The notes under the pieces were generated by a model. The model was not told where the DNA came from and ran no database searches. It saw only the letters and a program-made list of their open reading frames with translations. A program made the translations under genes and the position numbers. Of a DNA stretch of 64,000 nt, positions 52,901 through 61,624 are shown piece after piece. This DNA comes from Nemertoderma westbladi (lineage: Eukaryota; Xenacoelomorpha; Nemertodermatida; Nemertodermatidae): NCBI GenBank assembly GCA_032718475.1, contig JAUCBJ010000640.1, positions 31,767 to 95,766 of the forward strand, written 5' to 3'. Position 1 is the stretch's first letter; every line of letters begins with the position of its first letter.

Positions 52901-55900
52901 GACTGGACGCTAGGGGGGGGGGACTGGACGCTAGGGGGGGGGGGGGGGGGGGGGGGGGGAATCTCGGCGAATTAATATCCTGCCCCAATGTTAAATTCTC
53001 AATTTAGAGAAAGGAGCAGGTTACGGTGGCACGTTATTTTAACCCAAACAATAGACTTACACAGTAGAACAAACAGGTTACAGTTTTATTTTTGAGAGTA
53101 ATCAACTTATATTTGCCTCCAATTTCTCCTGGAGAGGGTTGCATTTTTATTGCTTCCAGTTAATGGAAGCAATAACCCCCCCCCCCCCCCCCCCCTATCT
53201 GATTCCAGGATATTGTGTAGTCGGGAATTTGAAAGAATTATCATTGGATACATATTATTATTATTATTGCCGTGTTGTTGTTGTGCTGTGAGATTTCCAT
53301 CTCGTATGGTTGATCTGTGTTATTTTGCTTGTTATTTACGATGTAGACCTACTGTTTAATAATTATTATCAATAAAATTACTACTACTAGAAGAAATCAC
53401 TCAAGTGTGTGTGGCCTATCTTACGAATCTTCTTTATATAGTTGATGGTACACTATTGGGCATTGTTTCCTCTTCGACACCCGGCATATCCTCGGAGTCA
53501 TCTATACTGCCAGGTAGCACAACTCCCTACCAAAGTCCCATAGAGGTCACTGAATCTACGGAGCCAGTAGACTCAATGGACCCTATAGATACCCAGGATT
53601 ATAGTGAATCTAACAACTCAACTATCTACTACCCAGGAAGCAATGTTATTAGATTCCCTGTCCCAAAACGGTCCAGGAAGTGGTCTGTGAGTGGATAATA
53701 TTTAATTAGCCAATAACGTTCGAAAAGGCTCGGTTGTTTGTTAGTGGATAGTTAGTTAGGCAGATTGTTATACTGACAAGTTTATACCAACAAGTTAATC
53801 TTATTTACGTGAGTAAACAACTACCAGTTAGTTAGGCAGATCGGTATTCTGTGAGTTATTTATTGAGTTAGTCAAGTTAGTACTTATGTATTAATGTATT
53901 AATTTAGTTAGTATTTACGTGAGTAAACAATTTGTGTTCTAGACTGAATTCAGTAACTACAGCCCGCCATTCTACACGGCACCTGATGTGATGCGCGGAG
54001 CGGATTCATCTGACCCCAATATTGATACGCCATCTTGCGGGCGTATATATCAACTGCATTTTAATGACATAGATACCCATTATCGTGTAAACAGAGAAAG
54101 CCACACCGGAAAGTATAAAATAGATTCCGGATTGCCACTGTAAGTTAATACATATATCAAATGTTGCAGTGTCCGAGTGGATACGGCGCCTGAACTGCTT
54201 ACACAATAGTGTTTGGTGGTACAGGTTCGAATCCGACTAAAGGCTGTAGAAATTTCGCACTGTTGTGTCCCTGGGCAAGACAATTTAGACATTAGTGCCT
54301 ATGCCAACCCAGCGGTATAATGGGAACCTGGCTTTGCTGGGGTAATGATAATAAAAGCGCTTTGAGTATGCTGAGCGTAGAAAAGCGCTATATAAATAAC
54401 CAATATTATTATTATTATTAAATGAATTCTAGAACACGGCATTTATTCTACTAATAAATGAATAAATATAATAAACCGTTCTAGAAGTCCTTGATATGTC
54501 GCTGGTTATTTTTTTACTCCATTGAAGTTTCTAGAATGCTGTTTTTCAGAATTATTTTGGGTTAATTATTCTTAGTAGACGAAAGCACTAAATAAGTGAA
54601 AAGTTTATGGAAATAAACATTTATTTTATTTTGTTAACTAACAAAAAATGCAAATTATAACTGTTCGAAAATAAATTTTCAGTAATCCAAAAGGTCGCAC
54701 TGGGATTGCCGGTCGAGGCGTGTTCAACCGATTTGGTCCCAATCACGTGGCGCATTGTGTGGCCTCCAGGTGGAATAAGGGAACGGATAAACCAACCACC
54801 GAACGGGAATTAGAGTTTATCGCTGTAAAATCTGCGAGTGATAATGTGTGGCGTCTCCCGGAGGTAAGTTTAGCCGAAGGAACCTCTCTCTTGGCTGTTT
54901 CCTGTTATGAGGTAGGGCGCCACACTAACTCCCAATGTCAAGTACTCACACTATCCATCCCTTTCCTTTGCTCCCCCAGCATATATGCCATGTAATCAAT
55001 ACAGATATGTGGCTTCAACATATTTCCTTAGAGTTAACATCATAACGAAAACTCCGCAGTCCCTTTTCTGTGGATCGAACTCACGACCACCCAGTGAACC
55101 TTTTTAAAAACATGACCCTTTTCCATCGTAACCAGAGATCTAAGACCTGACTGATCTGAGACTCTTCACGGAGTTTTCATTACATACAGGCTCCTATTAC
55201 ATATACCGAGGATGGTGTTGGCATACAGGCCTCCAGACGGGCCTTGGCTACTCAGGCACTGGGAATGTCTCCAGTTACTGAGGATGATAGACTGATACTC
55301 CAGCGAGACATGGCCTCTCTGCTCAGTTCCGGATCAGAGATCTACAAGGGTTACCTTGGAGATGAACGTAACACTGACAACAGTTGGGTAGAGACGAGAG
55401 TCTACAACTTCCATGATAGTGGAGGGATTTTATTTAACACCATCTCCTTAAAGGTTAATATTATAATTGTGTATTGTAAAGTTTGTTTATATTATTATTA
55501 TATTTAATTACTTAAATATACTTAAATACTTGTAAAGGATATTCCTAAACACAACGTCAAAGTCATTGCTGGTGACCTTAATGCTGAAATTGGCCCAGAA
55601 GACATCAAGGGTTACACCTATAACACCAGTTCCAACAGAAATGGGTACTTACTTTTAGACCTAATGGAAGAATGTGAATTGATACCAACAAACAACACAT
55701 TTGAAAAGAGTAAGGGGAAGCTATGGACCTTTCAATACCTTTGGATTCAAAGCACAGCTGGATTCCATCATTATAAACAAAAAGTGGAGAAACAGCATGA
55801 TCAACATAAAGCATACAGCTCGTTCAACCTAATTGGTTCGGACCACAGAATTGTGATTACAGAGATCAGACTCAGTTTGAGAGCCAGCAAACCCAGGACA

Positions 55901-58093
55901 AGCAAGCGAATCAAATATGACTGGGAGAAACTCAGAACTGACAATGCAGGAAATGATGCTTACACAGTAGAAGTTCAAAACTGCTTTGAAGTAGTTCAGT
56001 CAATGGATGAAGACCAGTCTACCGATTCAATATACCAGAATATAATAACAGCCCACAAGGAATCAGCCAAGAGGCATATTCCCCAGGAACCCAAGCTATA
56101 ATATTATGTGCCAAGGCAAGAACTTGAGGTTACTTGTAAGAGAGAAGATCTTAAGATAGCCTACAAAGTTAAAACCGAACAACCAACAACAGAAAACATT
56201 TACAAGGTTGAGAAAGCTAAGGACGATCTTAAATTGGCCTACAACATCAGCCAAGAAAAGTACATACAGGATAAAACTGAAGCAATTACAACTGCTCAAA
56301 TACAGCAACAATCAAGACTTACCTGGCAAACTGTAAATGAGGTATCTGGTCGGAAAAGTTGTGCTAAGGGGCGCCTCAATGCTGATAGTCCTGAAGAACG
56401 TGTTGGGACATGGAAAGATCACTTCAGCAAATTGCTTGGGCAGCCACCAAACATTGAGATCAGCCCTACAAGGAAAATATATGACAAGACGCTACCTATA
56501 GAAACAGAGGACTTCACACCTGCCGAACTCCAAAGAAGCATTAAAAGCATGCCCATTCATAAAGCGAGTGGATTAGATGAAATCCCTGCAGAGGTATGGA
56601 AAACAGGAGTGGTAAACATACCATGGAGGTTTGCAACCGGATGCTGAATGGGGAAAATCCACCACCAATTTGGACTAAAGGTCAACTGAAGCCTCTCCCT
56701 AAGAAAGGAGACCTCGGTGTACCAACAAACTATCGTGGGATCTGTCTGCCTATGGTAGCTGCCAAAATATACAACAAAATGATTCTATATAGGATTAGGC
56801 CTCACATAGAGATACTGCTGCGTAGGAGCCAAAATGGATTTCGACCAAGTAGATCAACAATAGCTCAGATACTTGGACTACGGAGACTGATTGAGGGAAT
56901 TAAGCCAAAGAATCTCCCCGCTGTCCTGACTTTTGTGGACTTAAATAAAGCATCTGAGTTAGACTGTAGACTCAATCCATAGAGGTAAAATGCTGGAAAT
57001 CCTAAGACTTTATGGAATACCAGAGGTAATTGTTATTTTAGTAGGTATGGTAGTTGTTGTTTTCTCATTTAATAACCAGGGCAGAAATAACTCCAAAAAG
57101 ATAGTCTATATTTTCCTATTCAGAGGTAATTGTGGCTGGCATTGGATTATTATATTGTGACACAGAAGCTCAGGTACTCAAAGGGTGAAGATCTGGGATT
57201 CACACTACAAGAACGTAGAAGTAGTAGATATCCGGCAACTACAGTCACAGACACCGACTTTGCGGATGGCATCGCCCTTCTCTCTAATATGCTAGCAGAT
57301 GCACAGCTTCTACTAAATAAAGTGGAGAGGGCTGCTAAGGAGGTTGGATTGCATATAAATGCTACAAAGACCGAATTCATGACCTTTAATGTTGATGGAA
57401 ACTTGACAACCATTGATAATAATCAACTAAGGCAGGTCGATGACTTCCAGTACCTTGGATCATGGATAGAGAGTAGCAAAAAGGACATAGAAGTTAGGAA
57501 AGCAAAGGCTTGGGTAGCTCTATCAAAAATGGATACCATCTGGAAATCAGATCTCTCCAGGCACCTGAAGACTAAGTTCTTTCGAGCCACAGTGGAAAGT
57601 GTATTTTTATACGGGGGTGAGACCTGGACACTGACGAAATCACTTGAACAACGAATTGATGGTTGCTACACAAGACTACTAAGGGCAGCCCTAAACATCA
57701 GCTGGAGACAACACATGACAAACGCCGAGCTTTATGGTACAATACCACCTGTATCAACCACCCTCCGTGGACGACCGGCTATAACATATATAGATCAACT
57801 TGAAAGGGATACTGAACTTAGGAGAAACGAAATTGCGACAACTATGGAGAATCGGGAAGCCTGGAAGGATCTCATTTCCACTGTCCGAGTTCGCTCGACC
57901 TAGTAGTAGTAGTATTAGGTACATATACATAATGAGTATTATTTACCGTATGTTTTTTTGTACTGTAATTTCCTATTCATTTTTTTAGCCTGGTGTGGGG
58001 ATATCCAGCGTTCGTTGGATGAAATCGCACAAACTATTATCACCTCATCACCAGATGATAATGAAGAGAGTAAATAAATCTAGGAAATCCTAG
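49835..58093 (+). CDS. TRPM2-like channel C-terminus: coiled coil plus NUDT9-homology domain (partial gene, 7 exons)
   Basis: Seven exons (49,835-49,989; 50,092-50,184; 53,442-53,686; 53,943-54,139; 54,683-54,863; 55,190-55,453; 57,989-58,093) join with consistent phase through GT-AG introns and end in TAG. Exon 1 encodes a charged heptad-like helix, exons 2-3 a polar linker. The domain from VIRFPVP in exon 3 to the stop matches the NUDT9/TRPM2 C-terminal fold: PPFYTAPDV, HTGKYKIDSGLPLNPKGRTG, FGPNH, YKGYLGDERNTDNSWVET, VRW. It is about 265 residues, the usual length. In TRPM2 this cytosolic domain binds ADP-ribose and takes part in opening a calcium-permeable channel; stand-alone NUDT9 is a mitochondrial ADP-ribose hydrolase. 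The coiled coil favours TRPM2-like. The usual Nudix box (GG then REFGEE) is replaced by LPEAP and RALATQ, so hydrolysis is unlikely. The channel core is not in the window. Confidence 0.8.
50092..50184 (+). CDS. Exon 2: basic linker
   Basis: Acceptor TTTCCTTGCAG, donor GTAAGT at 50,185. It has 30 whole codons plus split codons at both ends (phase 1 on each side). The encoded peptide is polar and lysine-rich (NVNRKETIPKIEV, then KKQNTPRKKS) with no recognisable domain. Support comes from good splice sites and matching phase with exons 1 and 3. Confidence 0.6.
50465..51260. mobile_element. Degenerate relative of the foldback element
   Basis: It begins TACACCATGTGCTGGAATG and continues with a C-run, TTTCTACAACTCTT and GAAATTTGAAACA, the same order as the left arm of the element at 51,276. 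Two later segments (about 50,775-50,820 and 51,113-51,160; GAAAGCTGGCC, then GGAT and AAATATGTAGCA in the second) match that element's central loop (GAAAGCTTGCG, AAATATGTAACA). The copy looks rearranged, with a hairpin lying between the two loop-like segments. Confidence 0.5.
50829..50980. repeat. Imperfect inverted repeat (about 55-bp arms)
   Basis: The left arm (about 50,829-50,885, ending GAGTGGCTTT) is complementary to the right arm (about 50,929-50,980, starting AAAGCCACGAGGATC) with several mismatches. The loop of about 43 bp contains GTGAGTGAGTGA. It lies inside the older foldback relative, so it may be a separate small insertion. Confidence 0.6.
51276..51896. mobile_element. Foldback/MITE-like element with about 245-bp terminal inverted repeats
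   Basis: The left end TACACCATGTCCCGTAATAT is the complement, with one mismatch, of the right end (ATATTACGGGTCATGGTGTA). The arms run about 51,276-51,526 and 51,652-51,896 around a loop of about 125 bp. The left arm has a C12 run and the right arm a matching G15 run. If the outer TA is the target duplication, the element fits a Tc1/mariner-type non-autonomous family, but that class is inference. It encodes no protein. Confidence 0.85.
51994..52554 (+). pseudogene. GC-rich fragment of a transposon-encoded protein C-terminus
   Basis: An open frame of about 186 codons between an in-frame TAG and TGA, in a GC-rich island that contrasts sharply with the AT-rich intron. The peptide has the motifs RADLVARGVW, ASFDIALINADA, AFTPLVGTTDG and RRLQFALLRSS. 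I recall the same motif order (an F-D-V-R-like strand, then FTPLV-x-ST-x-GG, then a basic FALLR helix) from uncharacterised retroelement-linked proteins of many animals. The D...FD pattern may be a nuclease-like core. The start is lost, so it is a captured fragment and not a gene of the host. Class is uncertain. Confidence 0.55.
52867..52959. repeat. G-run minisatellite
   Basis: Runs of 9 to over 30 G separated by ACTGGACGC(A/T)A spacers, about three spacer copies, ending in a G run of more than 30. The coding strand of the host intron is the G-rich one, so the pre-mRNA could form G-quadruplexes. Homopolymer lengths may be unreliable. Confidence 0.9.
53003..53034. repeat. Copy of a short dispersed motif (AGAGAAAGGAGCAGGTTACG)
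   Basis: The sequence around AGAGAAAGGAGCAGGTTACG followed by GTG occurs here and, inverted, at about 60,372-60,401 (CACCGTAACCTGCTCCTTTC). A weaker match is at about 63,123. It is probably the end of a dispersed element, but no full element could be outlined. Confidence 0.4.
53177..53195. repeat. Poly-C run in intron 2
   Basis: A simple run of about 19 C, 250 bp before exon 3. No other function can be read. Confidence 0.85.
53442..53686 (+). CDS. Exon 3: acidic linker and start of the NUDT9-homology domain
   Basis: Acceptor TTTATATAG, donor GTGAGT at 53,687. The first 60 or so codons are rich in Ser, Thr, Pro, Asp and Glu and look disordered. The last part (SNVIRFPVPKRSRKWS) matches the opening strand of NUDT9 and TRPM2 C-terminal domains, which start with a similar R-[FY]-P-V-P motif followed by a Trp. 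The exon ends in phase 0 and continues into exon 4. Confidence 0.8.
53687..53942 (+). repeat. Intron 3 with imperfect internal duplication
   Basis: GTTAGTTAGGCAGAT occurs at 53,751 and 53,827, and TATTTACGTGAGTAAACAA at 53,802 and 53,912, in the same order. The intron is thus mostly two diverged copies of one segment rich in GTTAG. No gene is visible in it. Confidence 0.7.
53943..54139 (+). CDS. Exon 4: NUDT9-homology domain, N-terminal lobe
   Basis: Acceptor TTTGTGTTCTAG, donor GTAAGT at 54,140. It encodes SPPFYTAPDV and HTGKYKIDSGLPL, both diagnostic of the NUDT9 family. An insert relative to the vertebrate proteins lies around CGRIYQLHFNDID. It ends two bases into a Leu codon that exon 5 completes. 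Confidence 0.88.
54164..54420 (+). mobile_element. tRNA-derived SINE in intron 4
   Basis: The head has a class-II-like A box (GTGTCCGAGTGG, 54,171-54,182) and a good B box (GGTTCGAATCC, about 54,224-54,234), as in tRNA-Leu/Ser-derived SINEs. A body of about 130 bp follows, then the tail AAAGCGCTATATAAAT and an (ATT)n tract. The GCGCTATATAAAT tail occurs in SINEs of many aquatic invertebrates. A body resembling a known conserved SINE domain is possible but I cannot assign it. It lies in the same orientation as the host gene. Confidence 0.85.
54683..54863 (+). CDS. Exon 5: NUDT9-homology domain, core
   Basis: Acceptor ATTTTCAG, donor GTAAGT at 54,864. It encodes NPKGRTGIAGRG and FGPNHVAH, then ASRW and the strand LEFIAVKSASDNVWRLPE. 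In hydrolytic NUDT9 the last Pro is followed by Gly-Gly at the start of the Nudix box; here it is followed by Glu-Ala across the splice junction. The reading frame stays open into the intron to about 54,995, but the donor is strong and exon 6 continues the family match. Confidence 0.9.
55190..55453 (+). CDS. Exon 6: degenerate Nudix box and conserved YKGY block
   Basis: Acceptor TTACATACAG, donor GTTAAT at 55,454 (weaker than the others). It has 88 codons in phase 0. The Nudix helix reads ASRRALATQALG where active enzymes have REFGEE, so both metal-binding glutamates are missing. The following block EIYKGYLGDERNTDNSWVET is the best-conserved stretch of the family, which shows that the domain as a whole is under constraint. 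Confidence 0.9.
55540..56101 (+). pseudogene. LINE endonuclease remnant
   Basis: Reading frame with GDLNA (catalytic Asp and Asn region) and, about 95 codons later, SDHRIV (catalytic Asp-His) of the APE endonuclease family. The N-terminal Glu motif is missing because of 5' truncation. It ends at TAA; the same frame reopens at 56,108, so this stop is a point lesion. Confidence 0.85.
56108..56982 (+). pseudogene. LINE reverse transcriptase, N-terminal part
   Basis: Two overlapping frames (56,108-56,647 and 56,596-56,982) form one broken protein. The first carries the linker up to SGLDEIPAEVWKTG; the second carries WTKGQLKPLPKKGD, NYRGICLP, QNGFRPSRST and AVLTFVDLNKA, which hold the first reverse-transcriptase Asp motif. 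A frameshift separates them, and another ends the second. Confidence 0.88.
57034..57120. mobile_element. 87-bp insertion with a 13-bp target duplication inside the LINE
   Basis: CAGAGGTAATTGT occurs at 57,021-57,033 and again at 57,121-57,133, exactly 100 bp apart. Removing one copy and the 87 bp between them brings the two flanking LINE segments (GIPEVIV and AGIGLLY) into one reading frame. The insert has no evident terminal inverted repeats or coding capacity. It is therefore a younger insertion in an already resident LINE. Confidence 0.8.
57180..57903 (+). pseudogene. LINE reverse transcriptase, C-terminal part
   Basis: One frame from KGEDLGFTLQ to RVRST and TAG. The catalytic F/Y-A-D-D box reads FADG, so a metal-binding Asp is lost. 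The block normally preceding it (the LQG-D palm region) is missing, as if by a deletion of roughly 150 bp near 57,180. The downstream YLGSW, LYGGETWTL and GRPAITYIDQL segments are typical of the family's C-terminal region. Confidence 0.88.
57989..58093 (+). CDS. Exon 7: last exon of the NUDT9-homology domain
   Basis: Acceptor with a strong pyrimidine run (ATTTTTTTAG). It has 35 codons including TAG. VRWMKSH and LLSPHHQMIMKRV align with the family C-terminus, which has a VKW or IRW strand followed by a helix with a Leu-Tyr-Ala-(Asn/Ser)-His motif; here that motif is LSPHH. Placement after the LINE-bearing intron confirms that the retrotransposon sits inside the gene without breaking the coding phase. 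Confidence 0.82.
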   Translation, partial: PGVGISSVRWMKSHKLLSPHHQMIMKRVNKSRKS

Positions 58094-59358
58094 TCTCCTC
58101 GATAAAATTCCACCAATCAGAAAACAGATGTACAAACATTATTTTAGAATATCTCTTTGCACTTGCTATCATAGGCTGCCGTTCTTATATTACTGTGTTG
58201 AGATGCAGGACTGTAGCAATTGGTATACTGTATGAAAATTGTATTACAATTCAATGAAAGTGTTTTAATATAATATCAAATATTTGTTGTTTGACGCTCT
58301 CTACTTTATTACAGCTGCTTTTGCCGCTGACTACTGCTTTACTTAATACCATAAATAGAGGGCTTACTTATATACACATTGTTTGTTTATAGTCTGATAA
58401 AGTTTTGTGTCAGTTCTCTGAAAACCAGAGGCATAATAGCAGACACTTTGATGTCAATTTGTAGTCATTCGAATTAAGAAGACCCTTGTATTACTGAATG
58501 AAAAGTGTTTGGGAGAGGGTACAACTAACATATAATCCTGTAGTGTACCCTATATTGCTGCTTTTCAAAGTACTAAAATTGATTAAATTAATTATTTTGA
58601 TTTACATTAAACTTTTTGTCGAGATGAATTTTATTATAATTTATATAATCTTATAAGTTATAATATTGTCGACCCTCCCATTCGTGTTACTAAACTCACT
58701 ATTTGAGAAAACTTACCTGTTCTTTTAATATAAACGTTGTTTCAATATTACAGTACATTTACTAATATAAGTAATCTAAAATTATTAATTAATTATGTAT
58801 ATAGAATACTTTATATGAATTTTAATTATTTATCCATTTTATATAAATATTTTGTGCGATAATCTAAATACAACATCGCGATATTTATTGTATAACCCAG
58901 TGTGCACAGACTAAATACAGTTGAATTTCGGCCAATTTAAAATAGTGGCAAATGTTTTGTTCTTATACTTTTCTTTATCGAATAACATTATTTATCTTTA
59001 GACCAAATTCCTGGATTACATTATTAGTTCGGGAATCTTTTGTCTGGTTTACATTTTTCTGGGTACCTTTTGTACTTTTTCCTGTTTCTTTGTCCCGCCC
59101 AGAAACTTTTTATTTATGTAACAAAGTTTCTTACTCCCAATATATAAATCCATGAGTAGCACAATAATTGTGAGTATTGCATGTGATATTGGTGGTTATT
59201 TCGTTGCAAGTTGAACTTAGTCCTCTTCTATAAAACTCATTCCTTGCGATATTCTATTGTCCATCATGTTGAAGAACACGTTACGACTCTCACTGTCTAC
59301 TCTGCAGAAAAAAAATTATATTAATGAATGGGAGATTCTTTTAGGCCCATTATACCAA
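58094..59358. other. 3' flank of the TRPM2-like gene
   Basis: AT-rich DNA after the stop codon. I found no canonical AATAAA in the first 500 bp; ATTAAA variants occur near 58,582 and 58,606, so the 3' untranslated region may extend that far. No other coding sequence is supported; the 67-codon frame at 58,952 has no features of a gene. Confidence 0.5.
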
Positions 59359-59672
59359 GGAATGCCTGTTCACCACCATGGGTGATCTTCCACAGTAAAC
59401 CCCCCTACTCTATTTCTAAAGGAATGCCTGTTCACCACCATCGGTGATCTTCCACAGTAAACTCTTCCACTCTGTTTCGTATAGGAATGCCTGTTCACCA
59501 CCATGGGTGATCTTCCACAGTAAACCCTTCTACTATGTTTCCTAAAGGAATGCCTGTTCACCACCATGGGTGATCTTCCACAGTAAACCCTTCCACTCTG
59601 GTTCCTAACGGAATGCCTGTTCACCACCATGGGTGATCTTCCACAGTAAACCCTTCCACTATGTTTCCCAAG
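59359..59672. repeat. 63-bp minisatellite, five copies
   Basis: GGAATGCCTGTTCACCACCA recurs at 59,359, 59,421, 59,484, 59,547 and 59,610. One spacing is 62 bp and the rest are 63. The 63-bp period keeps one minus-strand frame open for about 100 codons (a repeating GRVYCGRSPMVVNRHS peptide), but the 62-bp copy breaks it. I treat the frame as a by-product of the period. Confidence 0.95.
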
Positions 59673-59694
59673 TTGCTTTGGTTCCAAAGCAACT
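59671..59694. repeat. Perfect hairpin at the minisatellite edge
   Basis: AGTTGCTTTGG and its exact complement CCAAAGCAACT are separated by two bases. It lies directly after the last minisatellite copy and before an AT-only stretch. Confidence 0.85.
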
Positions 59695-59881
59695 ATGATT
59701 ATATTATTATTAATATAATTATATTAATAATAATTATATAATTATAAGTTCAAATTTCTTACGATTATAAATATTACCTCTTGGCTCTAAACTAGTTTAT
59801 ATTAGTCCAGAAATCAGGATTAACAATATGTTTAGGAAAACTCATAAAACTCATTTATTTTAAAGTTTTTATAAATTATAT

Positions 59882-59965
59882 AATAATAATAATACATATT
59901 TATATAGCGCCGATCACGGAATATTTCAAGGCGCTTAATTCAGCGCATATTTCTAGGCGCCGAAA
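59882..59965 (-). mobile_element. SINE-like 3' tail, minus strand
   Basis: Read on the minus strand it ends GGCGCTATATAAATATG followed by (TTA)n. This is the same GCGCTATATAAAT-type tail as the SINE at 54,164. The body is short and no tRNA-like head is visible, so it is a truncated copy or an unrelated element with the same tail. Confidence 0.6.
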
Positions 59966-60947
59966 CAATATGGTAAATAAAATAAAACCGTGATGCGATA
60001 TTATATTTAGTTTATTAGGCCTACGTTTTCCAAAAACAGTTCCTCATTACAACTCATTCCTTTTTCAACTTCATTAACCATTTGATGCGGTCTCTCTTTA
60101 TCCAATCTAATAAAAGAGCTCTTAAACGGTTTCACATTATTATCAGTATTTGAGTTTAGCGTTGCTGACATTTTTCATGGAATTAATATAATTTAGGTAC
60201 TTCAAAACGGTAACGCGCCATTAGGTCCTACGTATGATAGATCCTACGTATCGTTAGGTTCTATGTAATACGGTAGTTTTAATTCTATTTACAGCTGATT
60301 ACCATAGCAATAATTAAACTGTAACTTTTGTTATTGACTGTCGTTTATTATTTTGGTTAGAATTCACATGACACCGTAACCTGCTCCTTTCTCTTAACTG
60401 CACCTGGATATGACACACACAGCAGGACCTAATGTCGTTGAAGAGTAATTAAACTATTTATGAGGGATATAAAAACCTATTTATTTAAATTCACCTGCTT
60501 CCAGAAACGGGTATTGGTTTTCGGTACGTTATCATATTTTCTAATTGATTTATCATTGGTTGAAGACGCACACAATTTAAGTCGTATATAAATGCCACTA
60601 CTAATATAAAACCTAATTAATTACTTATGTGGCATATTCTCATCACATTCTATGAAACTAAATCAGTCTGGTAATGGCAATGTGCGGATGATGGTGATGC
60701 GAGAAGGAAGAATATGGCATCCCGGTCTCGTTGTTGTTCCTCCCAGCGCGCGCGCACATCAATTATAATGTCGGAGCATTCCAATGCCATTCCATTATTA
60801 GCTGACCTCGCTATGTCAAAGTTATCCCCTCCGGCTTACCTCTCCAAGGCCGTTTCCCTCTGTACGATCTTCGTCACGGAATAATAAGAATTCTTACTTA
60901 TAATTGGAGTTTTAAATCCGGTTGAGATTTTTTTATGGCACTATAAA
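59966..60947. other. Non-coding stretch with a CpG-rich patch
   Basis: Mostly AT-rich. The patch at about 60,690-60,880 is GC-richer with a GCGCGCGC run. On the minus strand it contains a short frame (MALECSDIIIDVRARWEEQQ) and a donor-like GAG|GTAAGC near 60,837, but no exon can be closed. The inverted copy of the AGAGAAAGGAGCAGGTTACG motif is at about 60,372-60,401. TTTATT at 60,480 would be an AATAAA on the minus strand, about 460 bp past the candidate small gene. Confidence 0.4.
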
Positions 60948-61165
60948 TTACCTGTCATTTGCTTTGGGGGGGCTGGGCGGAGTCCTGGGAATATTGGGAT
61001 GTTCCGGAAACTGAACTGGATTGGTTGCCATAGCGACACTTCGAATTCGGGTGTCGTCGAAAGGCGGGTTGTTGACGGAGAGTTCTGTAGAAGAGGTTGT
61101 GACGTCAGCACTTCCCCTTCTCGTAATTGGAACAACTTCATTTTTTCCAACAATAACTATAAATC
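60948..61165 (-). CDS. Candidate small gene, exon 2
   Basis: On the minus strand, acceptor TTTATTGTTCAG at 61,166 is followed by two bases that complete the codon left open by the exon at 62,631-62,727. Then come 71 residues and TAA. The peptide starts FIVIVGKNEVVPITRRGS and ends in a Pro-rich stretch (TPPSPPKANDR). A longer overlapping frame with its own ATG (about 70 codons) exists in another frame, but it lacks a splice partner. The composition (acidic, Ser/Thr-rich, then Pro-rich) looks like a disordered cytosolic tail. I do not recognise a family. Confidence 0.42.
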
Positions 61166-61624
61166 CTGAACAATAAACGCAAGCATTATTTACAGTTTAC
61201 ATAAACAAATGTTTCATGGTTGCTAAATAAATAAAATAATATTTTAACAATTTTCCACAAACATAATATTTTTTGGAGGAGATGTCCCATCAACCCCCTC
61301 AATCAATACATACAATATTATAGAATCAACCAGAACTGAGTACAAACTCTAAGGTCTACTACACGTTTAACCTTCTAACCAGAAAATACCCTTTCCTTTG
61401 AAACCGGAAATTTGTCAGCTTTCACTCTACACCTTTCTCACTTACCGCATTTCTCTTCAGCATAGGTCTACTACTGCTACTGTAATCGGCCTGCTGCATT
61501 GAAACTTGACATTGAGATGCTATGCCGGCTTAACAAAAACATTTTGTCACCGCCATGCAATCCATAATTGGCAAGCCCAATGCAGCATGCATTAAGAATG
61601 CTATGCCGGCTTATCATCAAGGTT

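Larger units (their letters stand above)
50185..53441 (+). other. Intron 2, transposon-rich
   Basis: 3.26 kb between exons 2 and 3. It contains, in order, an old relative of the foldback element, a small hairpin, the 621-bp foldback element, a GC-rich transposon-protein fragment, a G-run minisatellite and a C-run. The rest (about 52,560-52,860 and 53,200-53,440) is AT-rich with no gene visible. Short reading frames here are chance. Confidence 0.75.
55534..57915 (+). mobile_element. 5'-truncated, decayed non-LTR retrotransposon (LINE) in intron 6
   Basis: Same orientation as the host gene. From left to right: C-terminal half of an APE-type endonuclease (VIAGDLNAEIG, SDHRIV), a linker, reverse transcriptase blocks (KPLPKKGD, NYRGI, QNGFRPSRST, LTFVDLNKA), the FADG site and the C-terminal region (YLGSWI, GRPAITYIDQLERDT, ENREAW). 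The coding sequence is broken by an in-frame TAA at 56,099, frameshifts near 56,620, 56,960 and 57,180, and an insertion at 57,034. The 3' end is TAG triplets after RVRST. The style is RTE/CR1-like, but the clade is not settled. The N-terminal half of the endonuclease is absent. Confidence 0.93.

Noticed and set aside
52800-52988. Proline-rich minus-strand frame
   Set aside because: Produced entirely by the G-run minisatellite.
53150-53359. 69-codon frame with proline run and cysteines
   Set aside because: Arises from a C-run and T/G-rich intron; no start context or homology.
54006-54292. Two minus-strand frames opposite exon 4 and the SINE
   Set aside because: Antisense shadows of the exon and of the tRNA-like head.
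56096-56311. 71-codon minus-strand frame, and 57,150-57,413 minus
   Set aside because: Antisense shadows of LINE coding sequence.
59370-59687. 105-codon minus-strand repeat protein
   Set aside because: Frame follows from the 63-bp minisatellite period and breaks at the 62-bp copy; no flanking gene signals.
60690-60880. Additional exon of the minus-strand candidate gene
   Set aside because: A donor-like GAG|GTAAGC exists, but no acceptor gives a plausible intron from 60,952, and the frame already stops at TAA.
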